Positions 40,458 to 49,353 of a stretch of 64,000 nt of DNA are shown piece by piece (positions within the stretch are counted from its first letter, which is position 1; each line of letters begins with the position of its first letter). The translations under genes were made by a program, and so were the position numbers. Under the pieces are notes generated by a model. It did no database searches. It was not told the origin of the DNA and worked only from the letters and a program-made list of their open reading frames with translations. This DNA comes from Castellaniella sp049671645 (GTDB taxonomy: Bacteria > Pseudomonadota > Gammaproteobacteria > Burkholderiales > Burkholderiaceae_B), in contig NZ_JBATVG010000007.1 in assembly GCF_049671645.1 (NCBI RefSeq), positions 124,001 through 188,000 of the forward strand, written 5' to 3'.

Positions 40458-42737
40458 ATGGGTGAGTACAAGAAATTATGGTGGACGCTGATCGGCGTTC
40501 TTTTAGTGGCCTTTTCCATCCTGGGGTGGATGGGCAAGGAAGTCTATCGGCAGGCGCCGCCCATTCCGGCCCAGGTCGTCACGGCCGATGGCAAGGTCCT
40601 GATGACCGAAACGCAGATCCTGGACGGGCAGAGCGCCTGGCAGTCGGCGGGGGGCATGACGGTCGGTTCGATCTGGGGGCACGGCGCCTATCAGGCGCCG
40701 GACTGGAGCGCCGACTGGCTGCACCGTGAACTGTCGGCCTGGCTGGATCTGGCTGCGCAGGAACGGGCCGGGGTGAATTTCGCCCAGCTGGATGCTGACG
40801 CGCAGGCCGCGCTGGAGCGCCGCCTGAAGGAAGAGTACCGGAAGAACACCTATGACGCCGCCACCGGCGCCGTCACCGTGTCCGACCGGCGCGCCCAGGC
40901 CATCACCCAGACGGCCGCCTACTACGACAAGCTGTTCGGCGACGATGCTTCCATGCACAAGTCGCGCAACAGCTTCGCCATGAAGGAAGACACGCTGCCG
41001 TCGCCGGAAGCCCGCGCCCGCCTGGCCAACTTCTTCTTCTGGACCGCCTGGGCGGCCAGCACGAACCGGCCCGACAGCGTCGCCAGCTACACCAACAACT
41101 GGCCGCATGAGCCGCTGATCGACAACGTGCCGACGGCGGAAAACATCATCTGGTCGCTCATGAGCGTGATCATCCTGATCGCGGGCGTGGGGCTGCTGGT
41201 CTGGGCCTGGGCCTTCTTGCACAAGGAACACGAGGACGACGCTCCCGCGCCGGCACGCGATCCGGTGCTGCAGATTCCGCTGACCGCCTCGCAGCGCGCC
41301 CTGGGCAAGTACCTGTTCCTGGTCGTGGCCCTGTTCGTGTCGCAGATCTTCATCGGCGGCTTCACGGCGCACTACACCGTCGAAGGCCAGACCTTCTACG
41401 GCATCAATGTGTCCCAATGGCTGCCGTATTCCCTGGTGCGCACCTGGCACGTCCAGGCCGCCCTGTTCTGGATCGCCACCGGCTTCCTGGCTGTCGGCCT
41501 GTTCGTGGCACCCATCCTGAATGGCGGCAAGGATCCCAAGCACCAGAAGTTGGGCGTAGACATCCTGTTCTGGGCGCTGATCTTGGTGGTCGTGGGCTCC
41601 TTCACCGGCAACTTCGCCGCCATCGCGCACCTGATGCCTGCCGAATGGAACTTCTGGCTGGGCCACCAGGGCTACGAATACGTCGAGCTGGGCCGCCTGT
41701 GGCAGATCGGCAAGTTCCTGGGCATCGTGTTCTGGCTGTTCCTGATGCTGCGCGGCATCGTGCCCGCGTTCAAGCAGAAGGGCGACAAGAACCTGCTGGC
41801 CCTGTTCAGCGCCTCGGTGATCTGCATCGGCCTGTTCTACGGCGCCGGCCTGGCCTATGGCGAGAAGACCCACCTGACCGTCATGGAATACTGGCGCTGG
41901 TGGGTAGTGCACCTGTGGGTCGAGGGCTTCTTCGAAGTGTTCGCCACGACGGCGCTGGCCTTCATCTTCTCGACCATGGGTCTGGTGTCCAAGCGCAACG
42001 CCACGGTCGCCAGCCTGGCCTCGGCCGTGCTGTTCATGCTGGGCGGCACTCCGGGCACGCTGCACCACATGTACTTCTCGGGCACCACCACCCCCATCAT
42101 GGCGGTCGCCGCCTCGTTCAGCGCCCTGGAAGTCGTGCCGCTGGTCGTGCTGGGCTACGAGGCCTGGGAAAACTGGCGCCTGAAGGCCCGCGCGCCCTGG
42201 ATGGAAAACCTGCGCTGGCCGCTGCAGTTCTTCGTCGCCGTGGCCTTCTGGAACATGTTCGGCGCCGGGGTGTTCGGCTTCATGGTCAACCCGCCGATCG
42301 CGCTCTACTACATCCAGGGCCTGAACACCACGGCGGTGCACGCGCATGCGGCCCTGTTCGGCGTGTACGGCTTCCTGGCCCTGGGCTTCACCCTATTCGT
42401 GCTGCGCTACCTGCGTCCGAACATGCAGTTCAACGACGGTCTCATGAGGACGGCGTTCTGGTGCATGAACATCGGCCTGGTGATGATGATCGCGTTCAGC
42501 CTGCTGCCCATCGGCCTGATGCAGTTCCACGCCAGCTACAGCGTGGGCACCTGGTGGGCGCGCAGCGAAGCCTTCATGCAGCAGGACATCCTGCAGACCC
42601 TGCGCTGGACCCGCACCTTCGGCGACGTGGTCTTCATCGTCGGCGGCCTGGGCGTCATGTGGCAGGTGGTCACGGCCCTGTTCGGGAGCAAATCGGCTCC
42701 CGCCGCGGAAGCCGGCCTGGCCGCGCAACGCAGCTGA
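40458..42737 (+). CDS. norB: quinol-dependent nitric oxide reductase (qNOR)
   Basis: The 759-residue protein reduces two NO to N2O using quinol. An N-terminal part (residues ~10-220) with one helix and a periplasmic domain (ETQILDGQSAWQSAGGMTVGSIWGHGAYQAPDWSADWLHREL) fuses the NorC-like module, lacking the heme c motif. The remaining twelve helices form the heme-copper-oxidase-like core with His ligands for heme b and the FeB site (RTWHVQAALFWI, VHLWVEGFFEVF, GTPGTLHHMYFSG, AVHAHAALFGVYG). ATG 40458 with an AGGAGCGCAGG site is the start. Its promoter is NorR/sigma-54 type, so it is a detoxifying or denitrifying NOR. Confidence 0.95.
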   Translation: MGEYKKLWWTLIGVLLVAFSILGWMGKEVYRQAPPIPAQVVTADGKVLMTETQILDGQSAWQSAGGMTVGSIWGHGAYQAPDWSADWLHRELSAWLDLAAQERAGVNFAQLDADAQAALERRLKEEYRKNTYDAATGAVTVSDRRAQAITQTAAYYDKLFGDDASMHKSRNSFAMKEDTLPSPEARARLANFFFWTAWAASTNRPDSVASYTNNWPHEPLIDNVPTAENIIWSLMSVIILIAGVGLLVWAWAFLHKEHEDDAPAPARDPVLQIPLTASQRALGKYLFLVVALFVSQIFIGGFTAHYTVEGQTFYGINVSQWLPYSLVRTWHVQAALFWIATGFLAVGLFVAPILNGGKDPKHQKLGVDILFWALILVVVGSFTGNFAAIAHLMPAEWNFWLGHQGYEYVELGRLWQIGKFLGIVFWLFLMLRGIVPAFKQKGDKNLLALFSASVICIGLFYGAGLAYGEKTHLTVMEYWRWWVVHLWVEGFFEVFATTALAFIFSTMGLVSKRNATVASLASAVLFMLGGTPGTLHHMYFSGTTTPIMAVAASFSALEVVPLVVLGYEAWENWRLKARAPWMENLRWPLQFFVAVAFWNMFGAGVFGFMVNPPIALYYIQGLNTTAVHAHAALFGVYGFLALGFTLFVLRYLRPNMQFNDGLMRTAFWCMNIGLVMMIAFSLLPIGLMQFHASYSVGTWWARSEAFMQQDILQTLRWTRTFGDVVFIVGGLGVMWQVVTALFGSKSAPAAEAGLAAQRS

Positions 42738-42782
42738 TCACTTCCGTCTTGTGAAGGGGGTTCGAAACGGGCCCCCGACCTG

Positions 42783-42810
42783 GCCCGCCTCGAAAGAGGC
42801 GGGCTTTTTT
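42783..42810 (+). terminator. rho-independent terminator after norB
   Basis: Perfect 9-bp stem GCCCGCCTC / GAGGCGGGC, GAAA loop, then TTTTTT. It ends just before the convergent LysR gene. Confidence 0.95.
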
Positions 42811-42814
42811 CATT

Positions 42815-43714
42815 TCATCCGCCGATTCCGTGCTGGAACTGCCGAACCAGGAAATCCAGGAAAACCTGTATTTTTGGCGCGAGATGCTGGCGCGTCGGGT
42901 AGACCGCGTAGTGGGTGACGTCCCCCGTCTTCCAGTCGTTCAGGACCGCTTCCAGTGTTCCTTCCTCCAGGTCGCTTTCGACGTAAGGCAGCGGGATCAG
43001 GCTGATTCCCAGGCCGGCCCGCAGCGCGTCCCGTATCGCCAGGCTGGAGGAAACCGAATAGCGCGCTTTGACCTTGATGCGCTCGATGACCCCGTTTTTC
43101 TTGAATTCCCAGACATCGGCATTGCCGCCATAGGGGAATCGGATGTGGTCCAGGGCTTCCAGATCCGAGGGGCTTTGCGGCTTCCCGTGTGCTTCGAAAT
43201 AGGACGGCGCTGCGCAGAGGACATGCGGCATGACCGCGAGCCTTCTTGCCACCAGGCTGGAATCCTCGAGGCTGCTGTATCCCCGGATCGCCAGGTCGAA
43301 ACCTTCGCGGATGATGTCCACTCGGCGGTCGTCGAGATGCAGTTCCAGCGTCAGGTCGGGATGACTCGCGAGGAATCCCGGCACCGCCTGGGACAGGTGG
43401 ATCAGCGACACGGTCATGGGCGCGCTCACTCGTAGCGTGCCAACAGGCCCTGCCTGGGCTGGAGAAAGCGACGCTTCCGCCTCGATGAAGGCGTCCAGTC
43501 CGCGCGTCACATGCGTCAGGTAAGTTTTGCCTTCCTCGGTCAGCGCCATGCGTCGTGTCGTCCGGTGTATCAGCCGCACACCCAGGTGCGCTTCCAGCTC
43601 GGCGATATTCTTGCTGACGGCCGGCGGGGACAGGCCCAGTTTCCGACCCGCTGCGGCAAAGCTGCCCAGTTCGGCCACTTGCCTGAATACCCGGAATGCC
43701 GTGAATCGGTCCAT
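42815..43714 (-). CDS. LysR-family transcriptional regulator
   Basis: The 299-residue protein starts MDRFTAFRVFRQVAELGSFAAAGRKLGLSPPAVSKNIAELEAHLGVRLIHRTTRRMALT, the AaeR/DmlR group of LysR. The ATG at 43714 is preferred to a TTG five codons upstream. It is divergent from a nitroreductase-DMT pair with 104 bp between starts. A far-spaced inverted repeat CCAATAG / CTATTGG (43726-43732 and 43767-43773) brackets the AT-rich intergenic DNA and could be its binding region. Confidence 0.9.
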   Translation of the reverse strand: MDRFTAFRVFRQVAELGSFAAAGRKLGLSPPAVSKNIAELEAHLGVRLIHRTTRRMALTEEGKTYLTHVTRGLDAFIEAEASLSPAQAGPVGTLRVSAPMTVSLIHLSQAVPGFLASHPDLTLELHLDDRRVDIIREGFDLAIRGYSSLEDSSLVARRLAVMPHVLCAAPSYFEAHGKPQSPSDLEALDHIRFPYGGNADVWEFKKNGVIERIKVKARYSVSSSLAIRDALRAGLGISLIPLPYVESDLEEGTLEAVLNDWKTGDVTHYAVYPTRQHLAPKIQVFLDFLVRQFQHGIGG

Positions 43715-43725
43715 CTTATTATTAT

Positions 43726-43773
43726 CCAATAGAAAATTATTAATTAACTGCGATGGTTATTGTGCTCTATTGG
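43726..43773. promoter_or_regulatory. split inverted repeat in the lysR-nitroreductase promoter region
   Basis: Arms CCAATAG and CTATTGG are perfect and 34 bp apart. The DNA between is AT-rich and includes ATTATTAATTAAC. LysR regulators use such spaced sites to bend DNA. Confidence 0.4.
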
Positions 43774-43818
43774 TGAATTAAATACCATACCCGGACTGAT
43801 CATCCACAAGTCGAAATC

Positions 43819-44436
43819 ATGCAGCATCCAGCCATCACTCTCATCGAAAGACGGATTTCCGCCAACCACTTCGATCCGACTCATGTCCTGGCGGACGTGC
43901 GGATCGAAGAACTGGTGCGCCTCGCAACGCGTGCGCCCACCGCATACAACCTTCAGAACTGGCGCTTCATCGCGGTACGCACCCCGACGGCGAAGGCCAG
44001 GCTCCGGGAGCTGGCGTTCGGCCAAGTGAAGGTCTCCGATGCGGCCGTGACCTTCATCGTCTGCGGTCAGCTTCCCGAGGCGGCCAGCCTGCGTGCGCGA
44101 CTGCATCCGTTTGTGGAGACGGGGCTGATGCCGGCTGCCATGGCGGCGGCATGGCAGGACAGCGCGCATGCCCAGTACGCCGACGACCCGGAAGCGGCGC
44201 GGGACGAAGCCATCCGCTCAGCCACGCTGGGTGCGGCCACGCTCATCTATGCCGCCGAGGCCATGGGCCTGGTGTCGGGGCCGATGGTTGGGTTTGATGC
44301 TGATGCCGTGATCCGGGAGTTTGGCCTCGCAAAAGGCGAGGTGCCCGCTATGCTGCTGCCCGTGGGCCGCGGGGCTCCGGGCAACTGGCCCCAGAAGCCG
44401 CGCCGTTCGCTGGCTGAAGTGTTGGAAATATCATGA
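43819..44436 (+). CDS. nitroreductase family protein
   Basis: The 205-residue protein is a short FMN-dependent nitroreductase: ERRISANHFDPTHVLADVRIEELVRLATRAPTAYNLQNWRFIAV gives the FMN-contacting Arg and Asn, and GAATLIYAAEAMGLVSGPMVGFD is the C-terminal FMN region. Such enzymes reduce nitro groups, quinones or flavins with NAD(P)H. Its stop overlaps the start of the DMT transporter (ATGA), so they form one operon, presumably for reduction and export of a xenobiotic. Confidence 0.9.
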   Translation: MQHPAITLIERRISANHFDPTHVLADVRIEELVRLATRAPTAYNLQNWRFIAVRTPTAKARLRELAFGQVKVSDAAVTFIVCGQLPEAASLRARLHPFVETGLMPAAMAAAWQDSAHAQYADDPEAARDEAIRSATLGAATLIYAAEAMGLVSGPMVGFDADAVIREFGLAKGEVPAMLLPVGRGAPGNWPQKPRRSLAEVLEIS

Positions 44437-45281
44437 CGTCAAAAATTCTGGATCTTTCCATGACGGCCGTTGCGCCTGTCGTCTGGGGCAGCACCTACAT
44501 CGTCACGACGCAGCTTCTCGCGGGCTTCTCGCCAATGGCCGTGGCCTTGTTGCGTGCGCTGCCCGCGGGCTTGCTGCTGCTGGTGATCGTGCGTCGGCTG
44601 CCGGCCGGAGTCTGGTGGCTGCGTTCTTTTATCCTGGGCGCGCTCAACATCTCGATATTCCTGAGCATGCTGTTCGTCGCAGCCTACCGGCTCCCCGGGG
44701 GCGTCGCCGGCACGGTGCTCGCATCCCAGCCCCTGATCGTCATCTTCCTTGCATCGCTGTTGCTGTCCGCCCGTTTGCGACTGCTGGCGGTCCTAGGCGC
44801 GCTGGTCGGCATAGGCGGAGTCGCTCTCCTGGTGCTCACGCCCAGCGCGGCCCTGGATGGGATCGGTATTCTGGCGGGCCTGGCCGGAGCGATATCGATG
44901 GCTTTCGGAATCACCTTGTCGCGTAAATGGCAGCCGCCGGTGTCGCCACTGACCTTCACGGCCTGGCAATTGACGGCGGGCGGCCTGCTGCTGGTGCCAG
45001 CCGTCCTGTTGGCAGCGCCATCGATGCCTGTCCCGACCGGGGCGAATTTTTTAGGGCTTGCCTGGTTGGGCCTGGTGGGCGCGGCGCTCACCTACGCCCT
45101 CTGGTTCCGGGGCATCGGGCGGCTCGCGCCATCCGTTGTGTCTTCGTTGTTGCTCCTGAGTCCGCTGACGGCCGTGCTGCTGGGATGGGGCTTTCTGGGC
45201 GAGAGCCTGACGGCGCCTCAGATGGCGGGGATCGCACTCGTAGTTGCCAGCATATGGCTTAGCCAGCGCGTCAACACATGA
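44433..45281 (+). CDS. DMT-superfamily transporter (EamA)
   Basis: The 282-residue protein has ten helices in two EamA repeats (APVVWGSTYIVTTQLLAGFSPMAVALLRALPAGLLLL; WLGLVGAALTYALWFRGIGRLAPSVVSSLLLLSPLTAVLLGWGFLGE). It is closest in style to the RhaT/YedA-like exporters. Operon position behind a nitroreductase and under a LysR regulator suggests export of an aromatic or amino-acid-like compound. Confidence 0.9.
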   Translation: MTSKILDLSMTAVAPVVWGSTYIVTTQLLAGFSPMAVALLRALPAGLLLLVIVRRLPAGVWWLRSFILGALNISIFLSMLFVAAYRLPGGVAGTVLASQPLIVIFLASLLLSARLRLLAVLGALVGIGGVALLVLTPSAALDGIGILAGLAGAISMAFGITLSRKWQPPVSPLTFTAWQLTAGGLLLVPAVLLAAPSMPVPTGANFLGLAWLGLVGAALTYALWFRGIGRLAPSVVSSLLLLSPLTAVLLGWGFLGESLTAPQMAGIALVVASIWLSQRVNT

Positions 45282-45378
45282 TCAGCCCGCCTGCAGATCA
45301 CCGGCAGGGCTCACGCCATCTGCCGCCCGCTTTGCATCCGTTCCCGGGATATCCGATTTTCCGGATAGTGGGTATCTT

Positions 45379-46407
45379 TCATTCCGACGCGGGCATATCG
45401 GAGGCGGGGATTTCCACGTGGCCGCCGAACGCATGCCGCATGGCGGACAGCACCCGGTTGGCGAAATCGTCTTCGCCGCGCGAGGCAAAGCGTGAATACA
45501 GCGCGGCGCTGAGCACGGGCGTGGGCACGGCTTCGTCGATGGCCGCCTGGATGGTCCAGCGGCCTTCGCCGGAATCCGATACCCGGCCCTGGAAGCCGGA
45601 CAGGGCCGGGTTGCCGGCCAACGCCGTGGCGGTGAGATCCAGCAGCCAGGAACTGATCACGCTGCCGTGCCGCCAGAGCTCGGCGATGTCGGGCAGATTC
45701 ATGTCGTACTGATAGTGTTCCGGATTGCGCAGCGGCGTCGTTTCGGCCGTGGCGGCGTGCGTCTGCCGCCCGATGTCGGCGTGACGCAGGATGTTCATGC
45801 CCTCGGCGTAGGCGGCCATGATGCCGTACTCGATGCCGTTGTGCACCATCTTCACGAAATGGCCTGCGCCATGCGGGCCGCAATGCAGCCAGCCCTGATC
45901 CGCCGTGCCGCCGGCCGGCCGGCCCGGCGTGCGCGGCTGCGTGCCGGCGCCGGGCGCCAGGGTGGTGAAGATCGGGGTCAGGTGTTCCACCGCCTCGTCG
46001 CCTCCCACCATCAGGCAATAGCCGCGTTCCAGGCCTGCGATGCCGCCGCTGGTGCCGACGTCCACATAATGGATGCCCAGGGGTTGCAGGGCGGAGGCGC
46101 GCCGCAGGTCGTCGTGATAGTGGGAATTGCCGCCGTCGATGACGATGTCGCCGGCCTCCAGCAGCGGGGTCAGCTCGGACAGCACGGCGTCGACCGTGCC
46201 CGCCGGCACCATCAGCCAGATGGCGCGCGGCGCCGCCAGGGCGGCCACCAGAGCCTGCAGGGTCGGAGCTCCGGTTGCGCCCTGCGCCGCCAGACGCTGG
46301 ATGGCCTCGTGATTTTGGTCGTGGACCACGCAATCATGGCCGCCGCGCAACAGGCGGGTTGTCATGTTGGCGCCCATGCGCCCCAGTCCGATCATGCCGA
46401 TTTGCAT
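45379..46407 (-). CDS. gnd: 6-phosphogluconate dehydrogenase, decarboxylating (short form)
   Basis: The 342-residue protein starts MQIGMIGLGRMGANMTTRLLRGGH (NAD(P) fold) and carries the catalytic Lys region HFVKMVHNGIEYGIMAAYAEGMNIL and the substrate segment LPDIAELWRHGSVISSWLLDL. The length fits the ~300-340-residue GndA/YqeC type rather than the 470-residue enzyme. It makes ribulose 5-phosphate and NAD(P)H from 6-phosphogluconate. No other pentose-phosphate gene is adjacent. Confidence 0.93.
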   Translation of the reverse strand: MQIGMIGLGRMGANMTTRLLRGGHDCVVHDQNHEAIQRLAAQGATGAPTLQALVAALAAPRAIWLMVPAGTVDAVLSELTPLLEAGDIVIDGGNSHYHDDLRRASALQPLGIHYVDVGTSGGIAGLERGYCLMVGGDEAVEHLTPIFTTLAPGAGTQPRTPGRPAGGTADQGWLHCGPHGAGHFVKMVHNGIEYGIMAAYAEGMNILRHADIGRQTHAATAETTPLRNPEHYQYDMNLPDIAELWRHGSVISSWLLDLTATALAGNPALSGFQGRVSDSGEGRWTIQAAIDEAVPTPVLSAALYSRFASRGEDDFANRVLSAMRHAFGGHVEIPASDMPASE

Positions 46408-46468
46408 TGTGGAACTCGAAAGAAGTAAGGGGACGATGGCTGCCGTTCGCCCGCCCGGAACCTCGGTG

Positions 46469-47758
46469 TCAGGCGGGTTGGGTGCTTTGAGCGTGTGCCC
46501 GGGCGCTCAGCGCTCCCAGTGAGAAGGTCAGCAGCAGCGTCGGCAGGGCGCTGCCGTATTGCGGCGCCCACAAGGCCAGCGCATGGTAGCACACGATGCC
46601 CAGCGCCCAGATCAGGGCAGGGGCGGCATGCACGGACCGTTGCGCTTCGGCGGCGGGCAGGGTGCGCAGCCCCAGCCGCCCCAGGATCGTGCCGAACAGC
46701 GGCACGAACACCGAGCTGAGCGTCAGCAGAAAGGGTTCCAGCGTGTGCATGGGCAACACCATGGCCAGCGCCATCGACAGCACGGCCAGCACGGTGCCCC
46801 AGGCCTTCAGGCTGAGACGCGGCAGCAGGCTGTGGCCGCTGACCGATCCGGAATACAGATCGCCGTAGGTATTGTCCAGTTCGTCGATCAGGATCAGGCC
46901 CAGGGCCAGCAGGCCGCCTTGCGCCATCAGCAGGGCGCTCACCATGTCGGTGTCCGGCCCGGTGACCGTGATCACCAGGACGCCCAGTGCATAGCACCAG
47001 ATGTTGGCGATCGTGTAGCCCAGCCAGGTCCCCGCCAGCGCGCCCCGGCTGCTGCGTCCGTGGCGGGCGTAATCGGCGACCAGGGGCAGCCAGGACACCG
47101 GCATGGCGATGACCAGGTCCAGGGCCTGGAAGGTATTCATGCTGCCGTCGCCCGCGCGTCGCCACAGGTTCTGAAGGGCGCCGCCGTCCAGCTTCAGGCC
47201 GAACTGCACCGTCAGCCAGACCAGCGACAGCACCACCAGGGGCAGGCCGATGCGGCTGACGATGCGCCGGACCAGGGTCACCATGGACCCGCGCAGCAGC
47301 AGCAGGATGATCAGCCCCCAGAACAGGGTGGGCAGCACCAGGCCGGTATCCAGGCCCAGGGTGCGCTGCCCGATGGCGCGGGTGCCGTCGCGCATGATGA
47401 CCAGTTCGAACGTCGCCCAGCCGACCAGCTGCACGACGTTCAGCAGCACGGGCAGGCGGGCGAAACGCCGGCCGTAGACGGCGTGGATCAGGCCCGCGCT
47501 GGACAGGCCGCTGTCGCAGCCGATGCGCGCCACCCAGGCCAGCAGCCCCGCGCCCAGGATGGAACCGGCAATCACGGCGGTCAGGGCCGCCTGCATGCCC
47601 AGCGCCGGGACCAGGTAGGCCCCGACCTGGATGACCAGCAGCCCTACGCCCAGGCTGAACCATAGGGACATATGGTCGTGCCAGCCGAAGACGCGTTCGA
47701 TCGGCGCGCCGGTGGAGGACGAAGAAGCGGGAGGAAGCGGAGAGGAATGCGGGTTCAT
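46469..47758 (-). CDS. cytX: NCS1-family transporter, CytX-like hydroxymethylpyrimidine (thiamine precursor) permease
   Basis: The 429-residue protein has twelve helices and the NCS1 opening ERVFGWHDHMSLWFSLGVGLLVIQVGAYLVPALGM. By sequence alone it could be a cytosine permease. The TPP riboswitch immediately upstream assigns it to thiamine precursor uptake, as in CytX. It is a single-gene unit, followed after 61 bp by gnd on the same strand. Confidence 0.88.
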   Translation of the reverse strand: MNPHSSPLPPASSSSTGAPIERVFGWHDHMSLWFSLGVGLLVIQVGAYLVPALGMQAALTAVIAGSILGAGLLAWVARIGCDSGLSSAGLIHAVYGRRFARLPVLLNVVQLVGWATFELVIMRDGTRAIGQRTLGLDTGLVLPTLFWGLIILLLLRGSMVTLVRRIVSRIGLPLVVLSLVWLTVQFGLKLDGGALQNLWRRAGDGSMNTFQALDLVIAMPVSWLPLVADYARHGRSSRGALAGTWLGYTIANIWCYALGVLVITVTGPDTDMVSALLMAQGGLLALGLILIDELDNTYGDLYSGSVSGHSLLPRLSLKAWGTVLAVLSMALAMVLPMHTLEPFLLTLSSVFVPLFGTILGRLGLRTLPAAEAQRSVHAAPALIWALGIVCYHALALWAPQYGSALPTLLLTFSLGALSARAHAQSTQPA

Positions 47759-47796
47759 GGCGCGCCTGTCTGTCTAACGGCGGGAGGCAGGCGCAC

Positions 47797-47814
47797 GCGA
47801 CGGAAAGCCGTCGC
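47797..47814 (-). promoter_or_regulatory. expression-platform hairpin of the TPP riboswitch
   Basis: A perfect 7-bp stem GCGACGG / CCGTCGC with a 4-nt loop lies between the aptamer and the cytX start. A second 12-bp palindrome (TCGCCATGGCGA) precedes it. No T-run follows, so control is more likely at translation. Confidence 0.5.
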
Positions 47815-47827
47815 CATGGCGAGCTGC

Positions 47828-47905
47828 TTTCCTGCGCGAGGATGATCTCAATCAGGTTCGAAGGGACTGTCTCAGCCGCCTGTGGCGGCACCCCTAGCGA
47901 GGCTC
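47828..47905 (-). ncRNA. TPP riboswitch (THI element)
   Basis: Read on the minus strand, the conserved blocks occur in order: AGGGGTGCC (47895-47887), GGCTGAGA (47877-47870), ACCTGAT (47857-47851), then ATCATCCTCGCG-AGG-A closing P1. These are the invariant THI-box segments that bind thiamine pyrophosphate. The start of cytX is ~70 nt downstream. Confidence 0.95.
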
Positions 47906-47988
47906 GAAAATGGGTAAAACCTGGACGATTGTAGGCGGCTGGCGGTTGATCGGCAAGGATGCCGCCCCGCGCGGGCGGTTTTCAAACC

Positions 47989-48011
47989 GGCCGGCCCGGG
48001 GCGGGCCGGCC
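47989..48011 (-). terminator. hairpin downstream of panD
   Basis: A perfect 9-bp stem GGCCGGCCC / GGGCCGGCC with a 5-nt loop lies 39 bp after the panD stop. The T-run is short (three), so termination may be weak. Confidence 0.5.
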
Positions 48012-48049
48012 TCGCGGCGCCCGGCGCGCGTGCGCGTGACGCCTGGTCT

Positions 48050-48463
48050 TCAGTCGAAGTGGACGATCTCGAAGCTCAGGCGGCCCTGTTCGTCGCGGCC
48101 CACCGAATAGCCCAGGTGTTCGCGCACGCTGTTGTCGGCGTGAAAGGTCAGCACGACGGGCTTGATGTGTTCCAGTTCCGATTCCTGGATGTATTCGGAA
48201 TTGGCGATGATGACCTCGTCGCCGCGCTGGCAGGTGCGGGCGGCCGCGCCGTTCAGGATGCAGCAGCGCGAGCCGCGTTCGCCGTAGATGACGTAGGTGC
48301 TGATGCGGGCGCCGGAATTCTTGTTCCAGATGTCCACGAATTCCATGGGCAGGATGCCGGCCGCTTCGCAGTGGTCGGGGTCCAGCGTGATGGACCCGTG
48401 GTAGTCCAGGTCGGCTCCGGTGACGCGGATGCCATGCAGTTTGGCGCGGACGATTTTTCTCAT
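48050..48463 (-). CDS. panD: aspartate 1-decarboxylase PanD
   Basis: The 137-residue proenzyme makes beta-alanine for pantothenate. It has the self-processing Gly23-Ser24 site in LDYHGSITLD, which becomes the pyruvoyl cofactor, and the core NSGARISTYVIYGERGSRCCILNGAAARTCQRGDEVIIANSEY. Most PanD sequences have Y-E-G-S or Y-x-G-S here; His22 is within range. The start at 48463 gives family length. It stands alone. Confidence 0.94.
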   Translation of the reverse strand: MRKIVRAKLHGIRVTGADLDYHGSITLDPDHCEAAGILPMEFVDIWNKNSGARISTYVIYGERGSRCCILNGAAARTCQRGDEVIIANSEYIQESELEHIKPVVLTFHADNSVREHLGYSVGRDEQGRLSFEIVHFD

Positions 48464-48576
48464 TGCGGTTCCAGAGGGCGAAAATTGAGCAGGCCGTATT
48501 CTAGCGCCTTGCGGCGCAGCATCCAGTGTGGCGGATGTCGGCGGAGATATGGGCGTGCGCGGCCGGTGGCGCGTGT

Positions 48577-49353
48577 TCAGATGGGCGCGGAAGTCTGCCG
48601 CAGGATGGCTTCCAGGCGGGCGCGGAATGCGGCGGGAAAGCCCGCCCGCTCTGCCGGAGGCAGGCAGGCGTCGAGCGACAGCACCTTGTTCGCGTCGTAC
48701 CGCCTGGTGTTCCGCAGGGCGATTTCCAGGGCATTGGCCTGCGCCGTCGCAGCGGGGGTATCGCACTGCAGCAAAACCAGGGCGTGCGCCAGACCGATCT
48801 GGTGTTCCGCCGCCGGGCCGGCCGCGGGTTCTGGATGATCATCGGCGAGCGCCGCGGAGGCCGGGACTCGCCGCCAGAGCTGCGCCGTCCCGACCACCTT
48901 GCGGGCGGGCGTGCCGACCGCCAGGTTGTAGCGTCCGTCGCAGAATGACCCTTCCACTGCCTGGGCCCGGGCATCGATGCCGGAAAACAGCAGGGCGGCG
49001 GCGATCAGGCTGCACAGGTGCTGGTAAAGCGCGTCGGAATGGTCCAGCGGCCGGCCGGTGAAGACCCGGGCCAGGCTGACGTTCAGGATGCCAGGCCCTT
49101 GCGGCACGACGCCGCCGCCCGATTGGCGGACGTGGATGGGCCAGCCCAGGGCTGCGAACGCCGCCTGCGCCTCGGCGAATCCGGGCCGCGCGGCGTAGGT
49201 GCGCGGGACGACCAGCCCCTGGGGGGCCTGCCAGAGACAGGCGACGGGGCCGTCGGCGGCTTGCGCCAGCAGCGCCTCGTCGGCCAGCGGCCCGCCCTCC
49301 GGGGCCGGGCCGAAGTCCAGCAGCCGGTAGCGCGCGGAGGCGGGGGTGGGCAT
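48577..49353 (-). CDS. lipoate-protein ligase A-like (BPL/LplA/LipB fold) protein
   Basis: The 258-residue protein has the biotin/lipoate transferase fold: an N-terminal LADEALLAQA, VRQSGGGVVPQGPGILNVSLA with the family's Arg-x-SGGG loop, and the catalytic-Lys region YNLAVGTPARKVVGTAQLWRR. It lacks the separate C-terminal accessory domain of long LplA. It may attach or transfer lipoyl/octanoyl groups; which of ligase, octanoyltransferase or amidotransferase cannot be told. It begins within the stop codon of the TM2 gene (TGATG overlap). Confidence 0.82.
   Translation of the reverse strand: MPTPASARYRLLDFGPAPEGGPLADEALLAQAADGPVACLWQAPQGLVVPRTYAARPGFAEAQAAFAALGWPIHVRQSGGGVVPQGPGILNVSLARVFTGRPLDHSDALYQHLCSLIAAALLFSGIDARAQAVEGSFCDGRYNLAVGTPARKVVGTAQLWRRVPASAALADDHPEPAAGPAAEHQIGLAHALVLLQCDTPAATAQANALEIALRNTRRYDANKVLSLDACLPPAERAGFPAAFRARLEAILRQTSAPI

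Noticed and set aside
40503..42347. 614-residue open frame on the minus strand inside norB
   Set aside because: Shadow of the qNOR coding sequence; low-complexity His/Gln/Asp-rich with no ribosome site.
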